Source: Sphaerotilus mobilis (GTDB taxonomy: Bacteria > Pseudomonadota > Gammaproteobacteria > Burkholderiales > Burkholderiaceae_C). Taken from it: a DNA stretch of 64,000 nucleotides. The translations under genes and the position numbers were made by a program. The notes beneath the pieces are model-generated. The model saw only the letters and a program-made list of their open reading frames with translations, was not told the DNA's origin and did no database searches. Location: the NCBI RefSeq assembly GCF_004216565.1, contig NZ_SGWV01000012.1, positions 195,813 through 259,812 of the forward strand, read 5' to 3'. Shown here one piece after another: positions 27,455-35,177 of the stretch; positions within the stretch are counted from its first letter, which is position 1, and each line of letters begins with the position of its first letter.

Positions 27455-28278
27455 GTCGGCTTGACCTTCGGGGCGCGCTTGTCGAGGAAGGCGCGCAGGC
27501 GGTCCTGCGCCTCGGGTGTGCTCTCGGCCACCGCCGCCATCAGCGACTCGGTCATCAGGCCCTGGTCCTGCGACTGGTCGGCGATGCGCGGCAGCGCGTG
27601 CATGACGGCGTAGTTGGACATCGGCGCATTGCCGGCCACCCGGGTGGCCAGCGCCAGCGCCTTGTCCAGCGAGGTGCCGGTGGGCACCTGGTACTGGGCC
27701 AGGCCGGCGGCGACGCCCTCGGCGGCCGAATAGACCCTGCCGGTCAGCATCAGGTCGGTCATGCGGGCGACGCCCATCAGGCGCGGGATGCGCACCGAGC
27801 CGCCGCCACCGACGAAGATGCCCCGGCTGCCCTCGGGCAGCGCGAAATAGGTGCTGTCATCGGCGACACGCACATGGCAGGCCGAGGCCAGTTCCAGCCC
27901 GCCGCCGACGACCGCGCCGTGCAGCGCGGCGATCACCGGCACGCGGCCGAACTGGATCGCGTCGAAGGCGGCATGCCACATGCGCGAATGCAGCACGCCC
28001 GAGCCGATGTCGCGTTCGACCAGCTCGGACAGGTCCAGCCCGGCGCAGAAGTGTTCGCCCGCCCCGCTGATGACGACCGCGCGGATGTCTTCGGGCAGGT
28101 TCACGAAGGCGGTGTGCATCTGCTGGATCAGCGGATCGGACAGCGCATTGCGCTTGGCCGGCCGGTTCAGGCGCAGCTGCAGGACCACGCCGTGGCGGGT
28201 GATCTCCAGCAGGTCGAGGCCAGCCAGCAGACCTTCGACAGGCTGGGCGGCGGGCAGGGTCTGGGTGGGCGCGTTCAT
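27451..28278 (-). CDS. Enoyl-CoA hydratase/crotonase-family protein
   Basis: A 275-residue crotonase. The oxyanion-hole motif FCAGLDLSELVERD follows VVISGAGEH, and ALHGAVVGGGLELASACHVRVA is the conserved core helix-loop. The later EGSRGIFVGGGGSVRIPRLMG segment carries the usual glutamate. It would hydrate the cinnamoyl-CoA-type double bond. First gene of the minus-strand operon, coupled to the ligase by a 4-base overlap. GAGGA 5-9 bases ahead of the ATG is a good ribosome site. Its upstream region is shared with the divergent amidohydrolase. Confidence 0.92.
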   Translation of the reverse strand: MNAPTQTLPAAQPVEGLLAGLDLLEITRHGVVLQLRLNRPAKRNALSDPLIQQMHTAFVNLPEDIRAVVISGAGEHFCAGLDLSELVERDIGSGVLHSRMWHAAFDAIQFGRVPVIAALHGAVVGGGLELASACHVRVADDSTYFALPEGSRGIFVGGGGSVRIPRLMGVARMTDLMLTGRVYSAAEGVAAGLAQYQVPTGTSLDKALALATRVAGNAPMSNYAVMHALPRIADQSQDQGLMTESLMAAVAESTPEAQDRLRAFLDKRAPKVKPT

Positions 28279-28337
28279 GGGTCCTCGGGCATCAATCTAG
28301 TTGCGAAGCATAAGTAAATCGACCCCGCAGAAATCCC

Positions 28338-28390
28338 GTGTAAACCCTGATTCTGTCGATTGACAGGTGGTTTGTTACGGGTAAACCCTT
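28338..28390. promoter_or_regulatory. Divergent control region of the catabolic island with repeats
   Basis: Between the hydratase and amidohydrolase genes, CTGTC (28353-28357) and GACAG (28362-28366) form a short dyad CTGTCgattGACAG. It is flanked by two direct copies of GTAAACCCT at 28340-28348 and 28381-28389, 41 bases apart (about four helical turns). This is a plausible site for the operon MarR regulator. No biochemical support. Confidence 0.45.
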
Positions 28391-28449
28391 GGTGCTGGGG
28401 GTGGAAATGCTTTCAGAATGCAAGCAAAGACAGTCTCTAGAGGCCGACC

Positions 28450-29328
28450 ATGAAGACCGACGAACTCATCGCCATCGACATCCACACCCATGCCGAGGTG
28501 TCCTGTCGCAATCCCTTCGACAGCTATGGCGAGGAATACGACCGTGCGGCCGACAAGTACTTCGGCTCGGACCGCCGGCCGACGATTGCCGAGACGGTCG
28601 CCTACTACCGCGAGCGCAAGATCGGGCTGGTGATGTTCACGGTCGACAGCGAGTCGCAGCTGGGCCGCCGGCGCATCCCCAACGAGGAGATCTGCGACGC
28701 CGCGCGCGAGAACGCCGACATGATGGTGGCCTTCGCCAGCATCGATCCGCACAAGGGAAAGATGGGCGCGCGCGAGGCCCGTCGGCTGGTCGAGGAATGC
28801 GGCGTCAAGGGCTTCAAGTTCCATCCGACCGTGCAGGGCTTCCTGCCCTATGACCGCATGGCCTGGCCGCTCTACGAGGTGATCGCCGAGCACAAGCTGC
28901 CGGCCATCTTCCACAGCGGCCACAGCGGCATCGGCAGCGGCATGCGCTGCGGCGGTGGTCTGCGCTTGCAGAACAGCAACCCGATGTTGCTTGAGGACGT
29001 CGCGATCGACTTCCCCGACATCCAGATCGTCATCGCCCACCCGAGCTGGCCGTGGCAGGACGAGGCGCTCAGCCTGGCGCTGCACAAGCCCAACATCTGG
29101 ATCGACCTGAGCGGCTGGAGCCCGAAGTACTTCCCGCCGCAGCTGGTCCAGTACGCCAACACGCTGCTCAAGGACCGCATGCTGTTCGGCAGCGACTACC
29201 CGCTGATCACGCCCGAGCGCTGGATGAAGGATTTCGACGAGGCCGGCTTCAAGGACAAGGTCAAGCCGCTGATCCTCAAGGAGAACGCCAAGCGCCTGCT
29301 GGGACTGGGCGGCACGTCCGGCGCCTGA
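28450..29328 (+). CDS. Amidohydrolase-family protein, CouO-like beta-ketoacyl-CoA hydrolase candidate
   Basis: A 292-residue metal-dependent hydrolase of the amidohydrolase-2 (ACMSD-like) group. Metal ligands are visible in DIHTHAEV near the N-terminus, GFKFHPT, FHSGHSG, IAHPSWPW and FGSDYPL. In Rhodococcus an enzyme of this family (CouO) cleaves a 4-hydroxyphenyl-beta-ketoacyl-CoA to the aromatic acid and acetyl-CoA. Its divergent position next to ligase, hydratase and dehydrogenase genes supports the same role here. An unrelated decarboxylase or lactonase role is the alternative. Confidence 0.85.
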   Translation: MKTDELIAIDIHTHAEVSCRNPFDSYGEEYDRAADKYFGSDRRPTIAETVAYYRERKIGLVMFTVDSESQLGRRRIPNEEICDAARENADMMVAFASIDPHKGKMGAREARRLVEECGVKGFKFHPTVQGFLPYDRMAWPLYEVIAEHKLPAIFHSGHSGIGSGMRCGGGLRLQNSNPMLLEDVAIDFPDIQIVIAHPSWPWQDEALSLALHKPNIWIDLSGWSPKYFPPQLVQYANTLLKDRMLFGSDYPLITPERWMKDFDEAGFKDKVKPLILKENAKRLLGLGGTSGA

Positions 29329-29528
29329 TCCCGATTGGCGCGCCGGCCTGCGGCAGGCCCGGCGGGCGCTGTCCATGGATGGCGCAGTCGATGCGGGTCT
29401 ACCCGGGCGCGAGCGGGGTGCCGGGAGGGGCGGCGACCGCATCCTCGTCGGGCACGGGCATTGCGAAAGCGAACGCCCCGGGCGGCCGTTCGCCCTCCGA
29501 CCTGACCCGATCCGACCGAGGAGATCCC

Positions 29529-29840
29529 ATGTTCCGTTCCACCGCCACCCTGTCGGCCGCCGCCCTGTGCGCGCTGCTGGCCGCTGCCCCGGCCCAGGCC
29601 GCCGACGGCGCCGCCGTCTACAACGCCAACTGCGCGATGTGCCATGTGCCCGGCCTGGCCAATGCGCCCAAGATGGGCGACAAGGCCGCCTGGGCCCCTC
29701 GCGTGGCCACCGGCCGCGACGCGATGCTGGCCAGCGCCATCAAGGGCAAGGGCGCCATGCCGCCCAAGGCCGGCAACCCCAAGCTGAGCGACGAGGAGAT
29801 CGGCGCGGCGCTCGACCACATGCTCGCGGCGGTGAAATAA
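29529..29840 (+). CDS. Periplasmic class I cytochrome c (c5-like)
   Basis: A 103-residue protein with a Sec signal peptide (LSAAALCALLAAAPAQAADG) and one haem-binding motif CAMCH near residue 37. The axial methionine is in KGAMPPKAG. This is the small cytochrome c5 type, a mobile electron carrier. Start at ATG 29529 with GAGG-like GAGGAGAT just upstream. The open frame upstream, back to 29052, overlaps the amidohydrolase in another frame and is not used. A strong bidirectional terminator follows. Confidence 0.93.
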   Translation: MFRSTATLSAAALCALLAAAPAQAADGAAVYNANCAMCHVPGLANAPKMGDKAAWAPRVATGRDAMLASAIKGKGAMPPKAGNPKLSDEEIGAALDHMLAAVK

Positions 29841-29861
29841 GCGGCTGTTGCTGCGTGCAAG

Positions 29862-29889
29862 AAAAAACGCGGCCGAGGCCGCGTTTTTT
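29862..29889. terminator. Bidirectional intrinsic terminator
   Basis: AAAAAACGCGGCC (29862-29874) is complementary to GGCCGCGTTTTTT (29877-29889). The GC-rich stem is flanked by A6 and T6, so it ends transcription from the cytochrome gene on the plus strand and from the convergent reductase gene on the minus strand. Confidence 0.92.
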
Positions 29890-29991
29890 CATGGGTGAAC
29901 GATGTCAGCGGGCCGAGCGCCGGGCCGCCCCAAGCCGGCCCGTATCCCCTTGGGGGATCGCTCGACGTACCCGTCGAGCGAGGGGCTGACA

Positions 29992-30765
29992 TCATTGTTC
30001 CGCGAAGGCGCGCTCGATCACGAAGTCGCCGGGACTGGTGGTGCTGCCTTCGCTGAACTTGCGCTCCTCCAGCATGTGCTTGAGGTCGCGCAGCATGGCC
30101 GGGCTGCCGCAGATCATCACGCGGTCGGCGCCGGGGTCCAGCGGCGGCAGGCCGAAGTCGTTCCAGAGCCGGCCGTCGTTGATCAGGTCGGTGATGCGGC
30201 CCTGGCGCTCGAAGGGCTCGCGCGTCACGGTCGGGCAATAGACCAGCTTGTCCTTGACCAGCTCGCCGAGGAACTCGTGGTTGGGCAGTTCCTTGAGGAA
30301 CAGATCCTGGTAGGCCAGCTCGTTGACCTGACGGCAGCCGTGCACGACGACGACCTTCTCGAAGCGCTCGTAGGTCTCCGGGTCCTGGATGATGCTCAGC
30401 CAGGGCGCCAGGCCAGTGCCGGTGCCGAACAGGTAGAGCCGCTTGCCGGGGTTGAGGTAGTCGATCAGCAGGGTGCCGGTGGGCTTGCGGCCGACCAGGA
30501 TCTTGTCGCCCACCTTCAGGTGCTGCAGCCGCGAGGTCAGCGGGCCTTCGGGCACCTTGATGCTGAAGAAGTGCAGGTGCTCGGCCCAGTTCGGGCTGGC
30601 CACGCTGTAGGCCCGCAGCAGCGGCTTGCCGTTCACCGGCAGGCCGATCATGACGAAGTGTCCGTTGGAGAACCGGAAGGCCGGATCGCGGGTGGTGGTG
30701 AAGCTGAACAGGCGATCGGTCCAGTGGTGGACCTCGGTCACGGTCTCTTCGTTGAACGGTTTCAT
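29992..30765 (-). CDS. fpr: Ferredoxin/flavodoxin-NADP reductase
   Basis: A 257-residue FAD enzyme of the subclass-I bacterial type. The FAD motif is RAYSVASPNW, the NADP pyrophosphate motif GTGTGLAPWLS, and the end FVIERAFAEQ is the C-terminal tail that stacks near FAD in these reductases. It exchanges electrons between NADPH and ferredoxin or flavodoxin, and in other bacteria responds to oxidative stress. Start at ATG 30765; 59 more upstream codons are open but have intergenic composition. Monocistronic, ending at the shared terminator. Confidence 0.95.
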   Translation of the reverse strand: MKPFNEETVTEVHHWTDRLFSFTTTRDPAFRFSNGHFVMIGLPVNGKPLLRAYSVASPNWAEHLHFFSIKVPEGPLTSRLQHLKVGDKILVGRKPTGTLLIDYLNPGKRLYLFGTGTGLAPWLSIIQDPETYERFEKVVVVHGCRQVNELAYQDLFLKELPNHEFLGELVKDKLVYCPTVTREPFERQGRITDLINDGRLWNDFGLPPLDPGADRVMICGSPAMLRDLKHMLEERKFSEGSTTSPGDFVIERAFAEQ

Positions 30766-30863
30766 GACGACGGGCGCGGCGCGCGGCTGCAGGAAAAAAG
30801 GGGACGCTCGGGGCCGCCCGGCGGGGCCGGCGGCGAACCCTAGAGGATACCCGTAGGGCGGTT

Positions 30864-31130
30864 TCAGCCCTTCAACTCTTCGATCAGATCGATATAACCG
30901 CGCATCGCAGTGGCCGCATCGGTGCCGGCCAGTTCGGCCCACGCGTCGTACTTGGCGCGGGCGACGAAATCGGTCATGCCGGGGCGATCGCCGCTGACAT
31001 CGCCGTCGCTGCCCTGCTTGAACAGCGCGTAGAGGCGAAGCAGCGTGCGGTTGTCCGGCCGCTCCGGCAGCTGGCGGGACTGCGCCACGGCGGCGTCGAA
31101 CAGGGTCTTGAGATCGGCGGTGTCGGTCAT
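30864..31130 (-). CDS. Acyl-CoA-binding protein
   Basis: An 88-residue ACBP-family protein. The conserved helix pair LLRLYALFKQGSDGDVSG and the AKYDAWAELAG motif with the acyl-CoA-contacting Lys/Tyr/Trp residues are present. It buffers long-chain acyl-CoA in the cytosol. The DRPGMTDFVARAKYDAW region is close to eukaryotic ACBP. Start at ATG 31130. It lies just downstream of cheZ on the same strand, but a functional link to chemotaxis is not suggested. Confidence 0.93.
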   Translation of the reverse strand: MTDTADLKTLFDAAVAQSRQLPERPDNRTLLRLYALFKQGSDGDVSGDRPGMTDFVARAKYDAWAELAGTDAATAMRGYIDLIEELKG

Positions 31131-31188
31131 GGACGAAGGGCCTTTCGGCGCTTGGGTTGGACGAGCCGCGCAGTCTAGGACGGTCCCG

Positions 31189-31821
31189 TCAGAACCCCAG
31201 GCTCGCCAGCAGGTCATCCACCTCGGACTGGTCCTTGACCACGTCGGCGCGGCCTTCCGGGCTCACCACCGGGCCGTTGAGGATGCTGCTGTCGACCTTC
31301 TCGCGCTGGTCCGGCGGCACGACCTGGACCAGCAGCTTGACCAGCGCGTCTTCCAGGTCATTGGTCAGGGCGACGACCTTGGCCACCACCTGACCGGTCA
31401 GGTCATGGAAGTCCTGCGCCAGCATGATGTCGGTCAGGTGCTGGTCGATGCGGGCGGTTGCGGCCTCGACGTCATGGGCGAAGTTCAGCACCGCGCCCGT
31501 GGCCACCGCCTTGACCGGATCGGCCACCAGCGAACGGGCCAGCTCGCGCGTGTCGGCGCTGATGCGCTGGTGTTCCATCTTGGCCTGGTCGACCGAGTTC
31601 AGCACGCGGTTGGCGGCGTCCGAGGTCTTGTTGGCGATGTAGGTCAGCCGGCTGCGCGCATCGGGGATGCCGTCGGTGGCGATCTGCAGCTTGGGCATCA
31701 CGCCGAGCTGCTGCATCGTGTCGTGCAGCAGCCGCGTGATCGCGCCGATCTGCTGGAACACCTCGGGCGATGCCATCACCGGTTCGGTGGGCGTCATGCT
31801 GGTCAGGTCTTCGATCCTCAT
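31189..31821 (-). CDS. cheZ: Chemotaxis protein CheZ, CheY-P phosphatase
   Basis: A 210-residue CheZ. The catalytic glutamine is in the conserved LAQDFHDLTGQVV helix. The C-terminal CheY-binding peptide is QSEVDDLLASLGF. It dephosphorylates CheY-P and sets the run/tumble balance. It follows cheY by 17 bases in a two-gene unit served by the sigma-28-like promoter at 32337-32363. Length matches E. coli CheZ (214). Confidence 0.96.
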   Translation of the reverse strand: MRIEDLTSMTPTEPVMASPEVFQQIGAITRLLHDTMQQLGVMPKLQIATDGIPDARSRLTYIANKTSDAANRVLNSVDQAKMEHQRISADTRELARSLVADPVKAVATGAVLNFAHDVEAATARIDQHLTDIMLAQDFHDLTGQVVAKVVALTNDLEDALVKLLVQVVPPDQREKVDSSILNGPVVSPEGRADVVKDQSEVDDLLASLGF

Positions 31822-31837
31822 GGTGCTCTCCCTGGGT

Positions 31838-32236
31838 TCACGCCGTGGCGGACATTTTTTGCATGATCTTGGTGACCTTCTCCTCCAGCGTGGCCTTGGT
31901 GAAGGGCTTGACGATGTAGCCGGCCGCGCCGCTCTGGGCCGCCAGCACGATGTCTTCCTTGCGGGCCTCGGCCGTGACCATCAGCACTGGCACATGCTTG
32001 AGGGTCTCGTCGGCCTTGATCGCCTTGAGCAGGTCGAAGCCGTTCATCACCGGCATGTTGATGTCGCTGACGACGAAGTCGAAGCGGCTGTTCTTCATCA
32101 TGTTCAGCGCGACCTGGCCGTCCTCGGCCTCTTCGACGTTGTTGCAGCCCATTTCCTTGAGCAGCCCGCGCACGATGCGGCGCATGGTCGAGAAGTCGTC
32201 GACAACCAGAAACTTGAGATCGGATGCGTGGGTCAT
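31838..32236 (-). CDS. cheY: Chemotaxis response regulator CheY
   Basis: A 132-residue single receiver domain. The phospho-acceptor is Asp58 ([12 protein letters not shown]), the acidic pocket is VVDDF at residues 11-15, with Thr88 and Lys110 at the expected places (MVTAEA, VKPFTKA). Phosphorylated CheY binds FliM at the flagellar switch. It is paired with cheZ; no other che genes (cheA, cheW, cheB, cheR) are in the window. Confidence 0.97.
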   Translation of the reverse strand: MTHASDLKFLVVDDFSTMRRIVRGLLKEMGCNNVEEAEDGQVALNMMKNSRFDFVVSDINMPVMNGFDLLKAIKADETLKHVPVLMVTAEARKEDIVLAAQSGAAGYIVKPFTKATLEEKVTKIMQKMSATA

Positions 32237-32336
32237 GGCGGGGTCCTTGACGTTCGGGAAAGAGGATCGAAACGGTGCGGTTTGGACGGGTCAGGTGTGG
32301 GCGCCCGGCTAGCGGCCGGTGCACCACCTGTCCGGT

Positions 32337-32363
32337 TTATCGGCTGCTGTGCTGCGGCCTTGA
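32337..32363 (-). promoter_or_regulatory. Sigma-28 (FliA) promoter for cheYZ
   Basis: Read on the minus strand: TCAA (32363-32360), a 15-base spacer, then GCCGATAA (32344-32337). The -10 element is a perfect match to the FliA consensus, and TCAAG is a frequent -35 in beta- and gammaproteobacteria. It lies in the last codons of motB, including its stop codon, 100 bases ahead of cheY. Confidence 0.8.
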
Positions 32364-33308
32364 ATGCTCGGGAACGATGCGGGGTGGGCCGACCAGCGGG
32401 GCCTGTTCGGGCTCCTGCGGCTCGGGCTCGGGGGCGTCGCCGCCCTGGAAGAAACGGTCTTCGGCTTCGCGGGTCATCACGATGATGCTGATGCGCCGGT
32501 TGATCGGGTTGAGCGTGTCGGCGCGGTCAAACGGCACGCTGGCGGCCAGGCCCTGGACACGCAGCACGCGTGCATCGGCCAGCCCGCCGAGCAGCAACTC
32601 GCGCCGCGAGGCGTTGGCCCGGTCGCTCGACAGCTCCCAGTTGCTGTAGCCCAGCTCGCCGCCCGGGAAGGGTTTGGCGTCGGTGTGACCTTCGAGCGTG
32701 AGCTTGTTGGGCACCTCGCTCAGCACGCTGCCGATGGCGCGCAGGATCTCGCGCATGTGCGGCTGCACGCTGGCATCGCCGCTCTGGAACATCGGCCGGT
32801 TCTGTTCGTCGACGATCTGGATGCGCAGGCCGTCGCGGGTCATGTCCAGCCGGATCTGGTTCTTGAAGGCCGACAACTTCGCCGACGCGTCGATCACGTC
32901 GTTGACCTTCTGGCTGAGCGTCTCCAGACGCTCGCGCTCGGCCTTGGCCTGGGCCAGCTTCATCGACTGCTGGGCGCGCCGACGGCTCTCTTCGTCGATG
33001 TCGCCGTTCTTGACCTGACCGCCTTGCCGGGTGATGTCGGTGCCGCCGCCCTTGATGATCGAGGTGGCATCGCCCGATCCCGTGCCGCCGGCCATGGCGA
33101 CCTTCAGCGGGTTCTGGAAGTAGTCCTGGATGCCCTTCTTGTCGCCTTCGCTGGTCGAGCCCAGCAGCCACATCAGCAGGAAGAAGGCCATCATCGCCGT
33201 CACGAAGTCGGCATAGGCGATCTTCCACGCGCCACCGTGGGCACCGTGGCCGCCCTTCTTGATCTTCTTGACGATGATCGGTTGAAGTTTCTTCGCGTCG
33301 CCAGCCAT
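32337..33308 (-). CDS. motB: Flagellar stator protein MotB
   Basis: A 323-residue stator subunit. After a Lys-rich cytoplasmic start, the single transmembrane helix contains the proton-binding Asp in AYADFVTAMMAFFLLMWLLG. The C-terminal OmpA-like peptidoglycan-binding domain includes LEGHTDAKPF and NRRISIIVMTRE. It couples proton flow to torque with MotA. It starts 9 bases after motA, and its stop codon forms part of the cheYZ promoter. The tail is Pro/Glu-rich. Confidence 0.97.
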   Translation of the reverse strand: MAGDAKKLQPIIVKKIKKGGHGAHGGAWKIAYADFVTAMMAFFLLMWLLGSTSEGDKKGIQDYFQNPLKVAMAGGTGSGDATSIIKGGGTDITRQGGQVKNGDIDEESRRRAQQSMKLAQAKAERERLETLSQKVNDVIDASAKLSAFKNQIRLDMTRDGLRIQIVDEQNRPMFQSGDASVQPHMREILRAIGSVLSEVPNKLTLEGHTDAKPFPGGELGYSNWELSSDRANASRRELLLGGLADARVLRVQGLAASVPFDRADTLNPINRRISIIVMTREAEDRFFQGGDAPEPEPQEPEQAPLVGPPRIVPEHSRPQHSSR

Positions 33309-33317
33309 TTCAGGTGC

Positions 33318-34175
33318 TCACTTCTTCTTGACGTGGCTCTCGAGCTCGGCAAACGTGGGCCGCTCGGTGGAGTAGAGGACCTTGCGGCCGAACTCGATCG
33401 CGATCTGTGGCGCGTAGCCCTGCATGGAAGCGAGCAGCGTGGTCTTGACGCACTGCAGCTCCTTGCCGTCCTCGTCGATCTTTTGTTCGAGCAGGCCGGC
33501 CAGCGGCTCGGCGAAGCCGTAGGCCAGCAAGATGCCCAGGAAGGTGCCGACCAGGGCCGAACCGATCATGCCGCCCAGCACCGCCGGGGGCTGGCCGACC
33601 GAGCCCATGGTGTTCACGACGCCCAGCACGGCGGCGACGATGCCGAAGGCGGGCAGCGCGCCGGCCAGCCGGGCAATCGCGGCGGCCGCGCCGTGGGCCT
33701 CGTGGTGATGGGTCTCCAGCTCGGTGTCCATCAGCGACTCGATCTCGTGGGCATTGAGGTTGCCCGAGACCATCATGCGCAGGTAGTCGGTGATGAATTC
33801 GCTGACGTGGTGGTCATTGCCCACCACCGGGTACTTCTGGAACAGCGCCGAGCTGTGCGGGTCCTCGATGTCCTTCTCGATCGACATCAGGCCTTCCTTG
33901 CGGGTCTTCTGCAGGATGTCGTAGAGCAGCGCCAGCAGGTCCATCGCGCGGGCCTTGCTGTACTTCGAGCCCTTGAAGCAGGCGCCCAGACCCTTCATCG
34001 TGGCCTTCAGCACCTTGGGCTGGTTGTTGGCCACGAAGGCGCCCAGCGCGCCGCCGAAGATGGTGATCATCTCGAAGGGCAGGGCCTTCAGGATCACGCC
34101 GATGTTGCCGCCGTGAATGATGTACACGCCGAAGATGCAGCCGATGGCCACGAGCCAGCCGACGATGACGAACAT
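33318..34175 (-). CDS. motA: Flagellar stator protein MotA
   Basis: A 285-residue protein with the four hydrophobic segments of MotA. N-terminal FVIVGWLVAIGCIFGVYIIHGG, the charged cytoplasmic loop with KARAMDLLALLYDILQKTRKEG, and the final pair with PAFGIVAAVLGVVNTMGS are typical. Length is close to E. coli MotA (295). It forms the H+ channel with MotB. First gene of the motAB pair; ribosome site GGAGTC... is not strong but TCCCACC precedes the ATG. Confidence 0.97.
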   Translation of the reverse strand: MFVIVGWLVAIGCIFGVYIIHGGNIGVILKALPFEMITIFGGALGAFVANNQPKVLKATMKGLGACFKGSKYSKARAMDLLALLYDILQKTRKEGLMSIEKDIEDPHSSALFQKYPVVGNDHHVSEFITDYLRMMVSGNLNAHEIESLMDTELETHHHEAHGAAAAIARLAGALPAFGIVAAVLGVVNTMGSVGQPPAVLGGMIGSALVGTFLGILLAYGFAEPLAGLLEQKIDEDGKELQCVKTTLLASMQGYAPQIAIEFGRKVLYSTERPTFAELESHVKKK

Positions 34176-34208
34176 GGTGGGAGTCTTTCCGTTTGCGGGT
34201 TGCCGGCC

Positions 34209-35087
34209 TCACGCGGGGCGCGTGGCGGACGTGGCATGTCTTGCATATCGGGACGGCGCGCCGTTCACTTGAGGCGCGACTTGTCCAGATCGGGTCAGGC
34301 GTGAATTCGGTGACGGCGCGGCCGCATCGGCCCGTTCGGCGGGCATGCGGTAGAGCCACACAGCGTGGCGGCGCATCGGACCTGCCGGCAGGCTCGCGGT
34401 GGGCGCGATGCCCGGCACCTCGAAGGCCAGGCTGACCAGCCAGCTGCCGGGCGCCAGTTCGGCGCTGGCCTTGGCCCAGACGCGGGCCATGCTTTCGGGC
34501 CGCTGGAAGACGTAGACCATGGCCAGGCCGTCCCAGCGGTCGGCCCACAGGTCGCCGCGCCAGACCTTGGCCTGCGGGCAGCGCAGGCCGGCCAGCAGCC
34601 GCAGCGGCAGGCTCCATTCGATGCCTTCGAGGCGGGCCTGCGGGTAGCTGGCGCGCAGCGCCTGCAGGCCGTGGCCCATGCCGCAGCCGGCGTCGCGCAC
34701 GCGGGCATTGGCCGGCAGGGGCGCCAGCTCGGCCAGGCCGTCCAGCGCATCGGCGGGGGTCGGGAACATCGGCGCGTCGCGCCAGGCGCGCAGCGGGTAG
34801 GCCAGCAGCAGCAGCATCAGCGGCAGCAGCCAGGCCCAGGCCGGCACGCCGGTGGACAGGCCGCTGGCCAGGCTCAGGGCCGGCCAGCCCAGCGCCAGCA
34901 TCCAGCGCCGCCATGGCGCATCGGCGAGCCGCGCGGCGGCGGCGCCCAGGCCGACCGCTGTCAGCGTGGCCAGCGTTGGTGGCGCGCCCAGACCTTGCAG
35001 CAAGCCTTGCAGGAGTCCGCAGGCCAGCCACAGCAGCAGGGCGGGTGCGGGCCAGGGCAGGGGGGGAAAAGGGAGCGTCGTGCGCAT
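34209..35087 (-). CDS. Membrane-anchored class I SAM-dependent methyltransferase-like protein
   Basis: A 292-residue protein. The first 105 residues hold about three hydrophobic segments (including LLLWLACGLLQGLLQGLG and WAWLLPLMLLLLAYPL). A methyltransferase-like domain follows with the SAM motif VRDAGCGMGHGLQAL and a later acidic GIEWS at motif II. The target is unknown. It lies 33 bases upstream of motA on the same strand, within the flagellar block, so it may be co-transcribed. Start at ATG 35087 rather than the open frame to 35132. Moderately confident. Confidence 0.75.
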   Translation of the reverse strand: MRTTLPFPPLPWPAPALLLWLACGLLQGLLQGLGAPPTLATLTAVGLGAAAARLADAPWRRWMLALGWPALSLASGLSTGVPAWAWLLPLMLLLLAYPLRAWRDAPMFPTPADALDGLAELAPLPANARVRDAGCGMGHGLQALRASYPQARLEGIEWSLPLRLLAGLRCPQAKVWRGDLWADRWDGLAMVYVFQRPESMARVWAKASAELAPGSWLVSLAFEVPGIAPTASLPAGPMRRHAVWLYRMPAERADAAAPSPNSRLTRSGQVAPQVNGAPSRYARHATSATRPA

Positions 35088-35177
35088 CCCCAGGTTATGC
35101 CCGAGGGCGGCCGGGCCCGACGCGCGGTGCAAGGGGGTGCCAGCCGGCCAATTCCGGTGATGCCGGCCGGCGACCGC

